A stretch of DNA of 64,000 nucleotides. It comes from Diospyros lotus. Its lineage: Eukaryota; Streptophyta; Magnoliopsida; Ericales; Ebenaceae. The stretch covers positions 32,993,316-33,057,315 of the forward strand of contig NC_068339.1 of NCBI RefSeq assembly GCF_014633365.1, given 5' to 3'. The first letter of the stretch is position 1. Every line of letters begins with the position of its first letter. A program made the translations under genes and the position numbers. This document shows, in pieces, positions 1 to 10,701 of the stretch. The notes under the pieces were generated by a model that saw only the letters and a list, made by a program, of their open reading frames with translations, did no database searches and had not been told where the DNA came from.

Positions 1-209
1 TTGCCTTACAAATTAATTTTATTTTATTAATTTAATTAATTAATTTATTTTTCCTATTTTTTATTAAATCTATAATTTTTGATTGTCTAAATAATAAAGA
101 AAGTTTAAAATTTTGATATTTGAAATCTTTTCTTGTGGGAACGATATTTTTACTCACTACTATATTACTTGTTCGACCCGTATACTTGCGGTATATTTTA
201 GGGTGATCA
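1..209 (+). mobile_element. 3' end of a Tat/Athila-type LTR
   Basis: Non-coding AT-rich sequence. Its last 60-odd bases (149-209: gggaacgatat, then gttcgacccgtatacttgcg) closely resemble the end of the solo LTR at 13083-14462. It ends in CA at 209, exactly where the minus-strand copia coding sequence starts, so it looks like an LTR inserted in that copia. The 5' end lies outside the window, so a target-site duplication (candidate gtagt, 210-214) cannot be tested. Confidence 0.5.
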
Positions 210-1256
210 GTAGTCCTTCTTAGGTACTTCATGATATGTTTCATGGCCACCTAGTGCTCTTCACCTGTGTCAAACTGATATCTGCTAATAACATTTACAG
301 TAGAGGTGATATCAGGTCTCGTACATAACATAACGTACATAAGGCTCCCCATCGCCAAAGCATAAGGAACTCTCTTTATGCTCTACCTCTCTTTTAGAGT
401 CTGTGAAGACATTTTCCTAAAGAGTGGAACACCATGTCGAATGGGTATTACCTCTTTCTTGGAGTTCTACATGCTAAACTTCTTTAGCATCTTGTCTTTG
501 TACAAACTTTGGAAAAGACCTATCCGTCTCCCTACTCTATCTTTATAGATGCAAATTCCTAAGATGTAGGCCACCTCTCCCAAATCTTTCAGGGAGAATT
601 TAATGGACAACCATACCTTAATTGACATCAACATGCCAACATCATTTCTCATGAGGAGAATGTTATCCACATACAAGATAAGATAGGCTCTCACGCTCCC
701 ACTTACCTTCTTGTATATACAAGGCTCATTTGGATTCTTTATGAAACCAAACTCTTTGATCTCAGAATCAAAATGGATCTTCCACGAATGCGAAGTCTAC
801 TTTAAACCATAAATAAATCTCTTAAACTGACATACTTTTCTAGGATTAGTGGATTCAAATCCCTACAATTGTTCCATGAATATATCTTTCTCAAGATAAC
901 CATTCGGGAACGCCATCTTGACATCCATCTACCAGATCTCATAGTCAAAGTGTGCGGCAATGACTAGTATAACCTTGATGAACTTAAGCATAGCGACCGA
1001 TGAGAAGGTATCTTCATAATCAACTCCTTGACACTAGCAATACCCTTTCGCCACTAGTCGCACCTTGAAGGTTTACACCTTTCCATCAGTATCGATCTTC
1101 CTTTTATAGATCCATTTACAACCTATGGGAACAATTCCCTCAAGCAGATCCACTAGAGTTTAAACCTAGTTGGAATACATAGATTCCATTTTTGCATGCA
1201 TAGCCTCCAACCATTTCTTATAATCGATATCATATATCATCTTTTTATACGTGGTA
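210..1256 (-). pseudogene. Ty1/copia reverse transcriptase/RNase H remnant
   Basis: Reading the minus strand from 1256 down gives a typical copia RT: a KKWLEAM..MESMYSN..WTLVD..EGI.PIGCKW block, then K.RLVAKGY, a D.KMAFPNG block, LYVDNILL, KDLGEVAYILGI, and near 210-250 the RNase H lead-in MKHIMKYLRRT. There are several stops and frame changes. The catalytic YVDD reads YVDN (about 640-680), so it is dead even where open. It is cut on the low side by the LTR at 1-209 and on the high side at about 1256. A copia source is secure; the lineage is not decided. Confidence 0.8.
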
Positions 1257-1673
1257 GGTGACTGTTACGCTACCCTGCACATTTATTTATCAAAACAACA
1301 ATCCAAATTTGTTAAATATTAATCCTCTTATTAAAGCAGGTATAGGGCGATTATACTCACCAGTGTGCGAGTGTGTGTGTAATACAATTTTAAATTTATA
1401 TTTTAGTGAGTCCGAGTTGGTTCACAGGGAGATTATTTATGGATGAAAATAAAAATCACATAATATTTGATTTTAGGAGGTGATTAAGATAATCTAAAGA
1501 CAAGAATTAAAACTAAACTAACATTGAATTTAAGCAGCTTGGGTCAAGATAATTTTAGTGTCAAAATCAATTAATTTCTAATTTAATAGAAAAAATCAGT
1601 AATATTTATTTGAATTAAGTTTTGCAGATCTGTCAGTAATTTTAGTTCAAGATAATGATAATTCTTGTTTAAA

Positions 1674-1704
1674 CAATCTCCATACATGGCATGGAAATTC
1701 TAAG
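1674..1704 (+). repeat. Direct repeat, copy 1
   Basis: The 31 bases here recur at 1803-1833 with two mismatches; both copies contain the core caatctccatac and end in attctaag. Confidence 0.7.
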
Positions 1705-1802
1705 TTAAGCAATTATCATAAATTGAATTATATTCCACATACATAATTTATAGATACATATTAATAATTTGGGCTTGGGTATGAAAACATTTCCAGGTCT
1801 AG

Positions 1803-1833
1803 CAATCTCCATACGTGGCATGAAAATTCTAAG
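1803..1833 (+). repeat. Direct repeat, copy 2
   Basis: Second copy of the 31-base repeat at 1674-1704, 129 bases downstream; the sequence between the copies is unrelated to them. Confidence 0.7.
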
Positions 1834-2661
1834 CTAGGTTTATGCTCCAATCCAAACTCAAAGATACACTATACGCACACTACTCAAATTAAATTAGATT
1901 AATATTATACATTTGAAGCACATCTTTCTTTGGGAATCATTGGCATTGGACACTATCCTTGCCTTAACCCAAAATTGGATTTAGCTACTCATCTTCATTT
2001 GAAAATAAATTGGTAGGAATTTAAATGACGGGAATTAAAAGACAGTATTTAAAAGACAATATTTAACCGACCATATAGGAACACCCGATGCATGCAAATC
2101 ACCTATTCTAATCCCATACATCTACGTTTTCAAATAAAAAATTAATGCATTCAGGTTTTGTATTGCAAACTTAATCGGCTATCAGTGTATCACTCCAAAG
2201 CTTTAGGGATAGCATTATTTAAAGCAAACACAATTTTTTTAAATTTTTAATAGGAATAGATAAATGTAAACAATTCACACAAAACTACAAGCATGCAATT
2301 GCAAATTCACAGTTAAATATAGACCAGATAATTCATAAATATACCTTACTTCCCCCAAATTTGAATTGCAGTAATAAAATAGGGTTGTTAGGAATACTTG
2401 TAACTCTACAAGTCTGTAAGTTTATTGTGAACTGCTAAATCTTTAGCAAACAAGTGATAATACCCTATATATATATATATATATTTCTTTCCACACCGAA
2501 ATAAGAAAATTCATGCAAGTCATAAAATAAAGAGATGCGTCTCAAGAGTACAAAAAGTACTCCTTACTCAGCCATCTTATCATAGACTTATCTTACAGGG
2601 ATAAATCTAAATTAATCGGACTCTTTTGATGCTTACTTCTGATTGCCTTAGACCAGTCTAT

Positions 2662-3240
2662 CTAAGGCTCATAAGAATGGTGTTGTGCAACATAAGCGTG
2701 TAATTTCTCTAGCAGCTCCTCAATGAAGGATGCAAAAATGAAAATCTTTCTTATTGAAAGAGAAATGAACTTTTGGTCCACAGCTCAATCAAGAAAAGAG
2801 AGCAATCCGTCGAAAAAATGGTTAACATTTAAAAGTCCAATGGGTTTGGTATGGAGATTCATCTTGGCCCAAGAGATTATATAAAAGATTTCTTCAAATG
2901 TACCAAAACCTCCTGGTAAAGCAATGAAGGTGTTTGATTGACAAATCTTACAAGCCATGCGCTCAGACACAGAAGTCGTACTTATAAGTTGACCGAGTGT
3001 AATGCCAGAAATCAGTGAATCAACCAAAGGGATTGGCATTACACCTACCACATATAATTTTCCAAGATATGCACCTTGTGAAACACATCCATTCAATCCA
3101 TGACTTCCTCTTCCATATACCAAATTAATTTTTTTCTCTCCCAATTTTAGGCTAAGTTCGCTTACTGCAAGTGTGTCACAAATATCGCTCCCAAGTTGAG
3201 AGCCACATAGTACACATATGTTATTGATTCGACGAACTAG
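2662..3240 (-). pseudogene. LOG: Intronless LOG-like cytokinin riboside monophosphate phosphoribohydrolase pseudogene
   Basis: LOG enzymes release active cytokinin bases from their riboside monophosphates. The minus strand reads from about 3240: an ICVLCGS block (family ICVFCGS), a GRGSHGLNG block (family GGGS.GLMG), then the signature PGGFGTFEE with both glycines and the glutamate of the PGGxGTxxE motif. This is followed by KPIGLLNV and LLSFLD. An in-frame TGA at 2785-2787 replaces the residue before AVDQKF; after it the frame stays open for 40 more codons (to the stop at 2662) and includes the expected EELLEKL block. Known plant LOG genes have several introns; none is seen here, which suggests a retrocopy. 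No start codon stands before the CGS motif; the first ATG (3144) lies after it. A stop plus the changed GGGS motif argue against function. Confidence 0.8.
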
Positions 3241-3467
3241 TAGCCTTCCATTTATGTTAGTTCCTTATATATGCCCTAAAAGTAGAATTGGTTAAAAAGG
3301 TTTGGCAATTAAAAGTAACTACATAGAAATTCAACAATAAATAAACACAAACAAAAATCATGCATATATACAAGTAGTTGTGATTATGGCTCACATCTTC
3401 CTCTGGTTTTACGTTTAGAAACAGCTTAAACACCTTCTATGAAGTGAGGATAGCCTTCTCATCTAAT

Positions 3468-3982
3468 TTTCTTATATATTGGCAAACAAGGTCATTTCTA
3501 ATCAGATTTCCAAGACTATAGCATTGATGGTCACTTCTAAACTGGGTCCATAAAGCAAGAAGTTCTCGATGCACTATTTCACTGGGATGTGTCTCGAAAG
3601 TCAATCAAATATCATCCAAAGACTCCTTACTCAGTCCATCATTTATAAAACTAATTTTATCTTCTCGATTTATAGAAGTAAACCCCACAGATTTGCATCA
3701 TGTGTTACAAGTCCATTGAGCACATTTGTTATAACCATTTATTTTTTTCGCTCTTCGTTTTTTCGAAAAACTACTATTTCCCAAGCCTGAGAAGTACTTA
3801 AAACTAAGTGAGGTTTCGCCAGCTAATCAAACTTTCGCTTCAATCAACCAACGAATATCTTCGGGGATGTTTCTATACATTAATAGCCTAAGTCTTTCAC
3901 ACCTAGCAGTATAAATGTTTTTCAAATCATTTTGAGAGAGAGATGGATAGTACTTGTGAATTTTTGAGAGCTGAAAATCCAT
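3468..3982 (-). pseudogene. Unidentified coding-like remnant, including a 51-codon ORF
   Basis: The minus strand has an ATG at 3982 and an open frame of 51 codons ending at 3827, beginning MDFQLSKIHKYYPSLS and rich in Arg, Leu and Ile. Further down, about 3660 to 3468, another stretch looks coding (HPSEIVHRELLALWTQF, then CYSLGNLIRNDLV), with one in-frame TGA. I do not recognise the family. It lies upstream of and on the same strand as the LOG-like pseudogene, so the two could come from one transcript, but no link is shown. Confidence 0.35.
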
Positions 3983-4464
3983 TTTTTAAAACACAACTAT
4001 AGTAAGAGAAAAGTAAAACAAAACTATGAATCTTACAAAAAGAACGAGAATACCTGATCGGAGAACAACACAAAAGAGAAAAGACTGAGCTCAAAGAAGT
4101 GTGGTTTGCCTCATGAATATACGGGGTCTCTTATAGGGCAATAGAAGTCACTATTCCAATAACCACACTTGGCTCGAGGTGTGCCACAAGTGCAGGGTCA
4201 CGTCTGGAGTCTTCTTTTTCAACATTTGATGTTTCTTTTTCAACGCTTGGCGTTTCTTTTTCTTTATAGGGCAGTGTGTCATTTCCTTTATAGGGCAGTG
4301 TGATTGTTTTGCCCAAAATAAGTGGTTTCCATCAGCATTAAGTCTGTCTCCCTCTTATATCTTTTTTTTATATATACATTTATTTATTTTAAAATAAATA
4401 AATTTTTATTTTATTATATATATTTGTATTTTTATTATTTTTTTAATAGTTTTTTTTAAGGGGG
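3983..4464. other. Non-coding AT-rich spacer with short repeats
   Basis: Contains short imperfect repeats of ctttttcaac/gtttc (4205-4260) and two copies of tttatagggcagtgtg (4262-4312); beyond that mostly A/T runs. No gene seen. The run aaggggg just before 4465 resembles a polypurine tract. Confidence 0.5.
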
Positions 4465-7438
4465 TGATAAACTCATAATTTTATAATTTTATTCTCCTAA
4501 CATTTAGTTTATTTATCATGTTTTAGGTCTTATAATGCTTGTTTATAATAATATTTTATATATAAGACATTAGTGGCAAAGTTTAATAAATTATGTTTAA
4601 AATAAATAAATAAATAAATAATAAAAATGAAAAAATAAAAATAAATCTCACACATTTACTATTATTATCTTACATGTGTTTATATGAATTTTATTTATTA
4701 ATTTTGTAGGAAAGATAATGAAGAATTGGAGCAAAATTGAAGCAGTGAGCCATACATGGAATTAGAGTTGGAATTGGAGTTGAATTGAAGATTAAATATA
4801 ATACTTTAATCAAGGGCCCACATGTGCAATTGAAGTTAAAATTGAAGCCCATGAAGCTATGACGTTAAAGGTACAATTAAAGGCAACAATATTATAATAA
4901 ATTGAGAGTCCAAGTCCAATTGACTGGAAGGCCCAATAAATCACGTGCAATTGGAAGGAAGAAATTGAAGTGGGCTATGAAAATTGGAGGTGGCATGTGC
5001 ATGCATGTATATATTATTATATAGAACGCCATGCCATATAACATTAAATAATAAAAGGCTTGAAGCGGCATTTGAAGCCCAGAAAGGGCTGAATTGCATA
5101 ATCAATTGAAGCGGGGCCATGTTCAATTTGGAGAAGGCTAGGGCGCTGTGAATATATATGAATAATATATTATGTATATTGGGGGCAAGGGAAAAAGAAC
5201 ACAGAGGCAGTGAAAATAAAGAGGAACACACGGGAGCACCAATTAGAGAAATTGGAGAAGAGCCATCACACGTAGAGAAGGACGGACGACGCAGGGGCGC
5301 TGATAGAATGCATATTTTTATATTATTTAGTCCTCATATTTAGTCTTTTTGCACGTTAGTTATATCATTTTATTCATCTTGATTTTGTTTTATTTTATTT
5401 TATAGGAATTGGGCTTCACACTATTTTATCTTATTTTGGACAGATTAGGGCTTCCTGGGTCATGAGAAATTTTGATGGCAAAAAGGGAAACAAGGAGATT
5501 GGAGACAAAGAAGCAACCAATGTGCTGACAGATTTGACCTTCTGTGCTTCTTTCAAGTTTTTGGCCAAGTTACAATCTCAGAACGTGAATGACATCTTCA
5601 GAGATATTGTAGAGGACTTCTTGGGCTTTCTGGAATGGTATGGTTTGTCCAAATCTAAGTTCGTTTGGGCCTCCAAACATCGCTTTAAAGTCGGGACCAG
5701 AAAGTTGGGTCAAATTAGGAAAGCTACATAGATGCTGAATCTTTAAAAGGCCATAACTTGGGCGTCCGATATCCAAATTAAGTGATTTAAAAGCCCAAAT
5801 TCATCTAATCTTCCTGATCTACAATTTTGATGAAGGGGCCGAAGCCCAGAAGGCACGTTATACTATTCTAAATCGGATGTGAAGTTGCGGTAACTTAGGG
5901 TTTCCTCCCTAAGCTCTATTTAAGCACATTAAGTGGCTGATTTTCGGGGTGGCCGATTTTGGGAGAATTCTCATGATTTCAACCAAGAAGATGGAAGGCT
6001 AATTCGCTTGTGATTCGCTACATTCTCGTACCTCTTGCCCGGTATGAGTCTCGGTCATATTGTTGAATCCGATTTGGAACTCGATTTTCATGTTTTAATT
6101 GATGATTCTGTTTCTTTTCCTTCTCTAAGTTTATGTATGTTTCTTTTATGCGATTGTGTGAATGCATGCATGATCTTTGGATGGTTTTAATTGACGTACT
6201 CGGTTGAGGCTTTGATTAGAAAGAAACGGAATATTTGTATGAGCGATTGCTCGATTGGATTTAATCTTTTACGGTTGTAGAAAAGTTTTTCAAATCAAAA
6301 GAAAATCAAACCAAAACAGATTGTTTTCATAAATGAGACAAGGATTACCGTGGTAAGGAGGTAGGGTTTGTAGTGGGTTACGTTTTACTTCATCGTTGTT
6401 TCATTCTTGAACATTTATATTTCAGTTTTCATTACAACCCCCCTCGTTTAGTCTTGTTTTGACAGATCCGTTTGAGGTTCGTTGGGAGACGACTTTGGGT
6501 TGCACCCTTATTGCAAATCCGAATCTATATTTCATTTAATCTATCGGTGTTCGACAGCACCGATCAGGTGCTCATTGTCTTCTCCCTGATTAGTCTATTT
6601 TTATCTCTTTCTTGGGTGTTTTCTTTTACTTTTGATGGATTGCTAAACTTTTATTCCAGTTCAAGGATAATCGAAGTTTGATTCTGCAAAAATTGTGAGA
6701 TCGAATTGATTTTTATTATTCTTTTATTCTTTCTCTATTTATATATCTTCTATATTTGTTAAAATTATTGTTTCGATTAATTATTACAAATGGCCCATTG
6801 TATAATTGTCAGAACAATATATCGCCAATTAAAAGTCTTAATCCGTAATTGTTTAGATATTCTAATATTGGTGGTAATTAACATAATTGATTATGGATAG
6901 GTTTTCAATTTATGTTAAGGAGATATATAATCTAGCTTAAATGAATCGAGCTTGTGTATTCAATGAATAGAATTGGTCGTATTTCTACTAATTAAAGCTG
7001 TTGATAAATTAAACCTTAAGAGCTTATTTAGGGTTGTTTATTAACAAGGGAAATAATCAATGAGCTTGTCTTGATTATCATCAAAGTAAGGAGGGATAGG
7101 TTATTAGTGCTTGTTAATAACCATAACCAATTTAGTGAAAGAATGGAGGATTTTATTTTTGCATCAATGATCAATTCCTCGAATCAATTCTAAGATTATA
7201 CCTTGGACTGGATATTTGCTTAACTGATTTTTCGTTAATTCATATCCCTGCATTTGTTTTATTTTAAATTGTTTAAATTCCAAAATTTCAAAACCCCCAA
7301 TTGTTTTTTTTTTTTTTATTTTAATTTTTCAAAAAAATAAATCTAACCAATCTTTGTGAATATGACCTTACTCATCACTATCACAATTTCCATTTTTAAG
7401 AGTAAGAATTTATTATTTGTTGGATTCGACACCCACCA
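4465..7438 (+). mobile_element. Athila-like element A, 5' LTR (boundaries approximate)
   Basis: The start TGATAAACTC at 4465 matches in style the TGATAAGG start of the solo LTR at 13083, and both share an early ATGTGTTTATATG block. The end is placed at ...CACCCACCA just before the primer-binding site at 7445. A TATTTAAG box lies near 5917, a plausible LTR promoter. Short open frames at 4941-5731 overlap on both strands and show no homology, so they are not genes. At about 3.0 kb it is long for an Athila LTR and may contain older insertions. The polypurine-like aaggggg before 4465 leaves open that this was originally a 3' LTR. Confidence 0.55.
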
Positions 7439-7444
7439 AATTTT

Positions 7445-7462
7445 TGGCGCCGTTGCTGGGGA
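7445..7462 (+). other. Primer-binding site of element A (tRNA-Asp type)
   Basis: TGGCGCCGTTGCTGGGGA differs by one base from the Athila/Tat primer site complementary to the 3' end of tRNA-Asp. The six-base spacer aatttt separates it from the LTR end. Confidence 0.85.
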
Positions 7463-7683
7463 TTGGTGTCAAATAGATTTATTCTTTTTATTGTTATTTT
7501 TTTTTATTTTATGCCCCGTTCTTCTTGTACAGGTGAACTCCAATACAATCCTGAGATTAAGAAGGCAGCTTGAAGGTTGAGGAAGGAAACTAAATTGCAC
7601 AAACAAGTATCTTCATCTTCATCCCTCGGATTGGATTACCAGTGGACTCGATTGATTCATCTAGCGATACTGAAACAGAACAA

Positions 7684-9095
7684 GAGATGGCCAATGAAGA
7701 AAGAACCTTAAGGGAATTGGCTACACCAAATGAGAACCAATAGCCGCTCTGCATTCAGTATCCAACCTTAGAGGTAGATTTTGAATTAAAATCTGGCCTG
7801 ATCCATTTGCTTCCTAAATTCCATGGCCGTGAGAATGAGATCCCCACAAGCATCTAAAGGAATTCCATGTGGTGTGTTGAAGCCTGAAACCACAAGGAGT
7901 GACTGAATAACAAATCAAATTGCATGCTTTTCCATTCTCGTTGGCCGATACAGCAAAGAATTGGCTGTTTTACTTACCTCCAGGTTCTGTAACTACATGG
8001 ACAGGGATGGTCAGATTGTTTCTTGACAAATTTTTCCCTGCTTCATGAGCTGCTAGCATTAGAAGAGAGATATGTGGAATAAGGAAGAAAGATACAGAAA
8101 CTCTTCACGAGTATTAGGGTAAGTATTTCTATGAAGGGCTACTACCTATGGAGAGGAAAATGATGGATGCAACCAGTAGAGGTGTTATAGTGAATAAAAC
8201 CCCTACTGTCGCTAGAGATTTGATTTCCATCATGGCTGCTAACTCACAACAGTTTGGATTCAGACAAGACACCCCTGCGAGAAGGGTGAATGAGGTAAGT
8301 ATATCTTCCCTCGAAAATCAAATATCCAATCTAACTTCTCTTATTCAACAATTGGCTATAGGAAATTTGCAACAAGTTAAAGCTTGTGGAATTTGTGCTG
8401 CTACTGGTCATCCAACGGATATGTGTCCTACACTTCAAGAAGATTCTTTAGAGCATGCCAATGCAGTTGGAGGATTCCCAGGCCCACCACAAAGGAAGTA
8501 TGATCCTTATTCAAATACCTACAATCTAGGGTGGAGGGATCATCCCAACTTCAGTTATGGAGCAAGACCACAATTCCAACATTACCAGCCTAGACCATAT
8601 ATTCCACCACAACAACCTTCTTCAAGTTCAAGTATGTCTCTAGAAGAAATTTTTAAATCACTTGCAACTAACACACAACAATTTCAACATGAGACAAGAA
8701 CAAGCATCAAATAATTTGAGAATCAAGTAAGTCAATTGGCATCTTCAATGAGCAGGTTGGAGTCTCAAGGTAAATTACCTTCACAAACTGTTATTAACCC
8801 AAAACAAAATGCTAGTGCAATCACCTTGAGGAGTGGTAAGGAGTTGGAAGAACCCAGCAAGATGAAGCAAAGAATTTTAGGAGAAGAATCTGAAAAAGAA
8901 GTTGTTCCCCAACCTCAAACTGATAAGCCTAAAGGACTTAATATTGAACAACCCAAGGCGTTGGTGACAAATCCTCCTTTTCCTACCAGATTAAATAAAT
9001 CCGAGAAAGAGGAGGAGGGGAAGGAAATGCTAGAAACCTTTCACAAAATTGAGGTAAATATTCCATTACTTAATGCAATTAAACAGGTGCCTTGA
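7684..9095 (+). pseudogene. Athila-like element A gag remnant
   Basis: Capsid/nucleocapsid precursor of a Ty3/gypsy element. Diagnostic blocks in order: HLKEFHVVC, KPQGVTE, AFPFSLADTAKNWL, LPPGSVTTW, LFLDKFFPAS, YFYEGLLPME, NSQQFG and a CGIC..GHPTDMCP zinc-knuckle-like block, then ITLRSGKEL near 8820 and IPLLNAIKQVP at the end. There are stops at several places (for example 8713 and 9093) and about 25 residues are missing between ETLHEY and YFYEGLLP. The longest open piece is 8148-8714. Clearly inactive as one protein. Confidence 0.85.
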
Positions 9096-9955
9096 TATGC
9101 TAAATTTCTCAAGGAATTGTGCACTAATAAGAGGAAGTTGAAAGGTAATGAGAAGGTAAGTATGGGAAAGAATGTTTCAGCCGTCCTTCAAAAGAAATTA
9201 CCTCCCAAATGCAAGGACCTAGGTATGTTCACTATCCCTTGCAAAATAGGTAGTGTCAGGATTGAGAAAGCAATGTTAGATCTAGGAGCTTCAATAAATG
9301 TCATGCCTCTATTTGTTTATTCATCTTTGAATATTGGTCCATTGAAAGAAACAGGTGTGATTATTCAACTTGCTGATAGATCTAATGTGTATCCTGAGGG
9401 AGTTCTTGAGGTTGTTTTAGTGCAAGTTAATGAATTGGCTTTTCCTACTGATTTTTATGTGCTTAACATGGAAGAAGGTGACTCATCTAATCTAGCACCA
9501 ATCTTATTAGGGAGACAATTTCTAAAAACATCTAGAACAAAAATTGATGTGCATGATGGAATTCTCATATGGAATTTGATGGTGAAATTATTAAATTTAA
9601 TATTTATGAAGCCATGAGATATCCTAGTGATGTGTCCCCTGTTTATGTTATGGATGTTATTGACCCTTTAGCATAAGAAATTTTTGATTTTCTTGATGAT
9701 GATAAGTTGAAAATTGCACTTTGCAGGAACTTCACTCTTGAAGGATTAGAAAAAGTTATGAAGAATTTTGTATTGGATTCTAATTTGAAAGATGCAATCC
9801 ATGAATTGGAGTCACTTAAACCTGTGAAATATAATGTGTCTCAAATTGATTTGCCTATTTCTCACCCAAAACTTTTTCCTTCTGTGGTGCAGGCACCAAA
9901 ATTGGAATTGAAATTCTTGCCAGATCATTTGAAGTATGTATTCATAGGGGAATGA
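9096..9955 (+). pseudogene. Element A aspartic protease and linker
   Basis: Retroviral-type protease processing the polyprotein. After YAKFLKELCT the frame contains KCKDLGMFTIPCKIG and the active-site block MLDLGASINVMP, then ILLGRQFLKTSRTKIDVHDG, which replaces the usual PILGRPFL. A stop follows at about 9615; coding-like linker sequence continues to 9955 (an open segment from 9707) before a TGA separates it from the reverse transcriptase. Confidence 0.8.
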
Positions 9956-9967
9956 GAAACTTTTCCA

Positions 9968-10701
9968 GTGATAATCTCCACAAAGCTCTATACTTTGGAA
10001 GAAGAAAAATTAATTCGAGTGCTTAGACAATATAAAGAAGCTATTGGATGGACCGTGGCCGACATTAAAGGATTAAGCCCTTCTACATGCATGCATAGAA
10101 TACTACTAGAAAGGGATTGCAAGCCTTCTAGAAAAGCCCAACGTAGATTGAATCCACCCACGATGGAAGTGGTAAAGAAAGAAATCTTGAAACTTCTAGA
10201 TGCAGGTATGATCTATCCAATTTCTGATAGCAAATGGGTGAGTCCGGTTCAGGTTGTCCCAAAGAAAACAGGTATAACAATGCTCAAAAATTCTAAAGGT
10301 GAAATGGTGCCTACTTGTGTTCAAAACAGGTGGTGGGTGTGTATCAATTATAGAAAGTTAAATGCATCAACTAGGAAAGATCACTTCCCCCTCCCATTTA
10401 TTAACCAAATGCTTGAACGTTTGGCAGGCTATACTCATTATTGTTGTCTTGATGGTTATTCAGGTTTTCATCAGATTCCAGTTGCACCAGAGGACCAAGA
10501 GAAAACTACATTCACGTGCCCGTTTGGAACCTTTGCATATCGACGAATGCCATTTGGACTTTGCAACGCTCCTGCTACATTTCAGAGGTGCATGGTTAGT
10601 ATATTTTTAGATTATGTGGAGAGCATCATAGAGGTATTTATGGATGATTTCATAGTTTATGGTAATTCTTTTGATGCATGTTTAACTAACCTCACAAAAG
10701 T
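9968..10701 (+). pseudogene. Element A reverse transcriptase, truncated
   Basis: Copies the element RNA into DNA. Recognisable blocks: IYPISDSKWVSPVQVVPKK, INYRKLNASTRKDHFPLPF, LDGYSGFHQI, EDQEKTTFTCPFGTFAYRR, MPFGLCNAPATFQRCM and the catalytic VFMDDFIVYG, which is intact. Homology stops after DACLTNLTKV at about 10,701, where minus-strand integrase of element B begins. RNase H, integrase and 3' LTR of element A are absent. Confidence 0.85.

Larger units (their letters stand above)
1257..2640. other. AT-rich non-coding stretch, probably repeat-derived
   Basis: No coding homology seen on either strand. It begins abruptly at the copia break with TGACTGTTACGC, which could be an LTR terminus. 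It contains a diverged direct repeat pair (1674-1704 and 1803-1833) and a TA microsatellite at about 2466-2484. An LTR or retrotransposon leader is the likeliest source, but no second terminus was found. Confidence 0.35.

Noticed and set aside
4941..5731. Overlapping open frames on both strands (60-96 codons)
   Set aside because: They overlap each other antisense, have no homology I recognise and lie inside an LTR.
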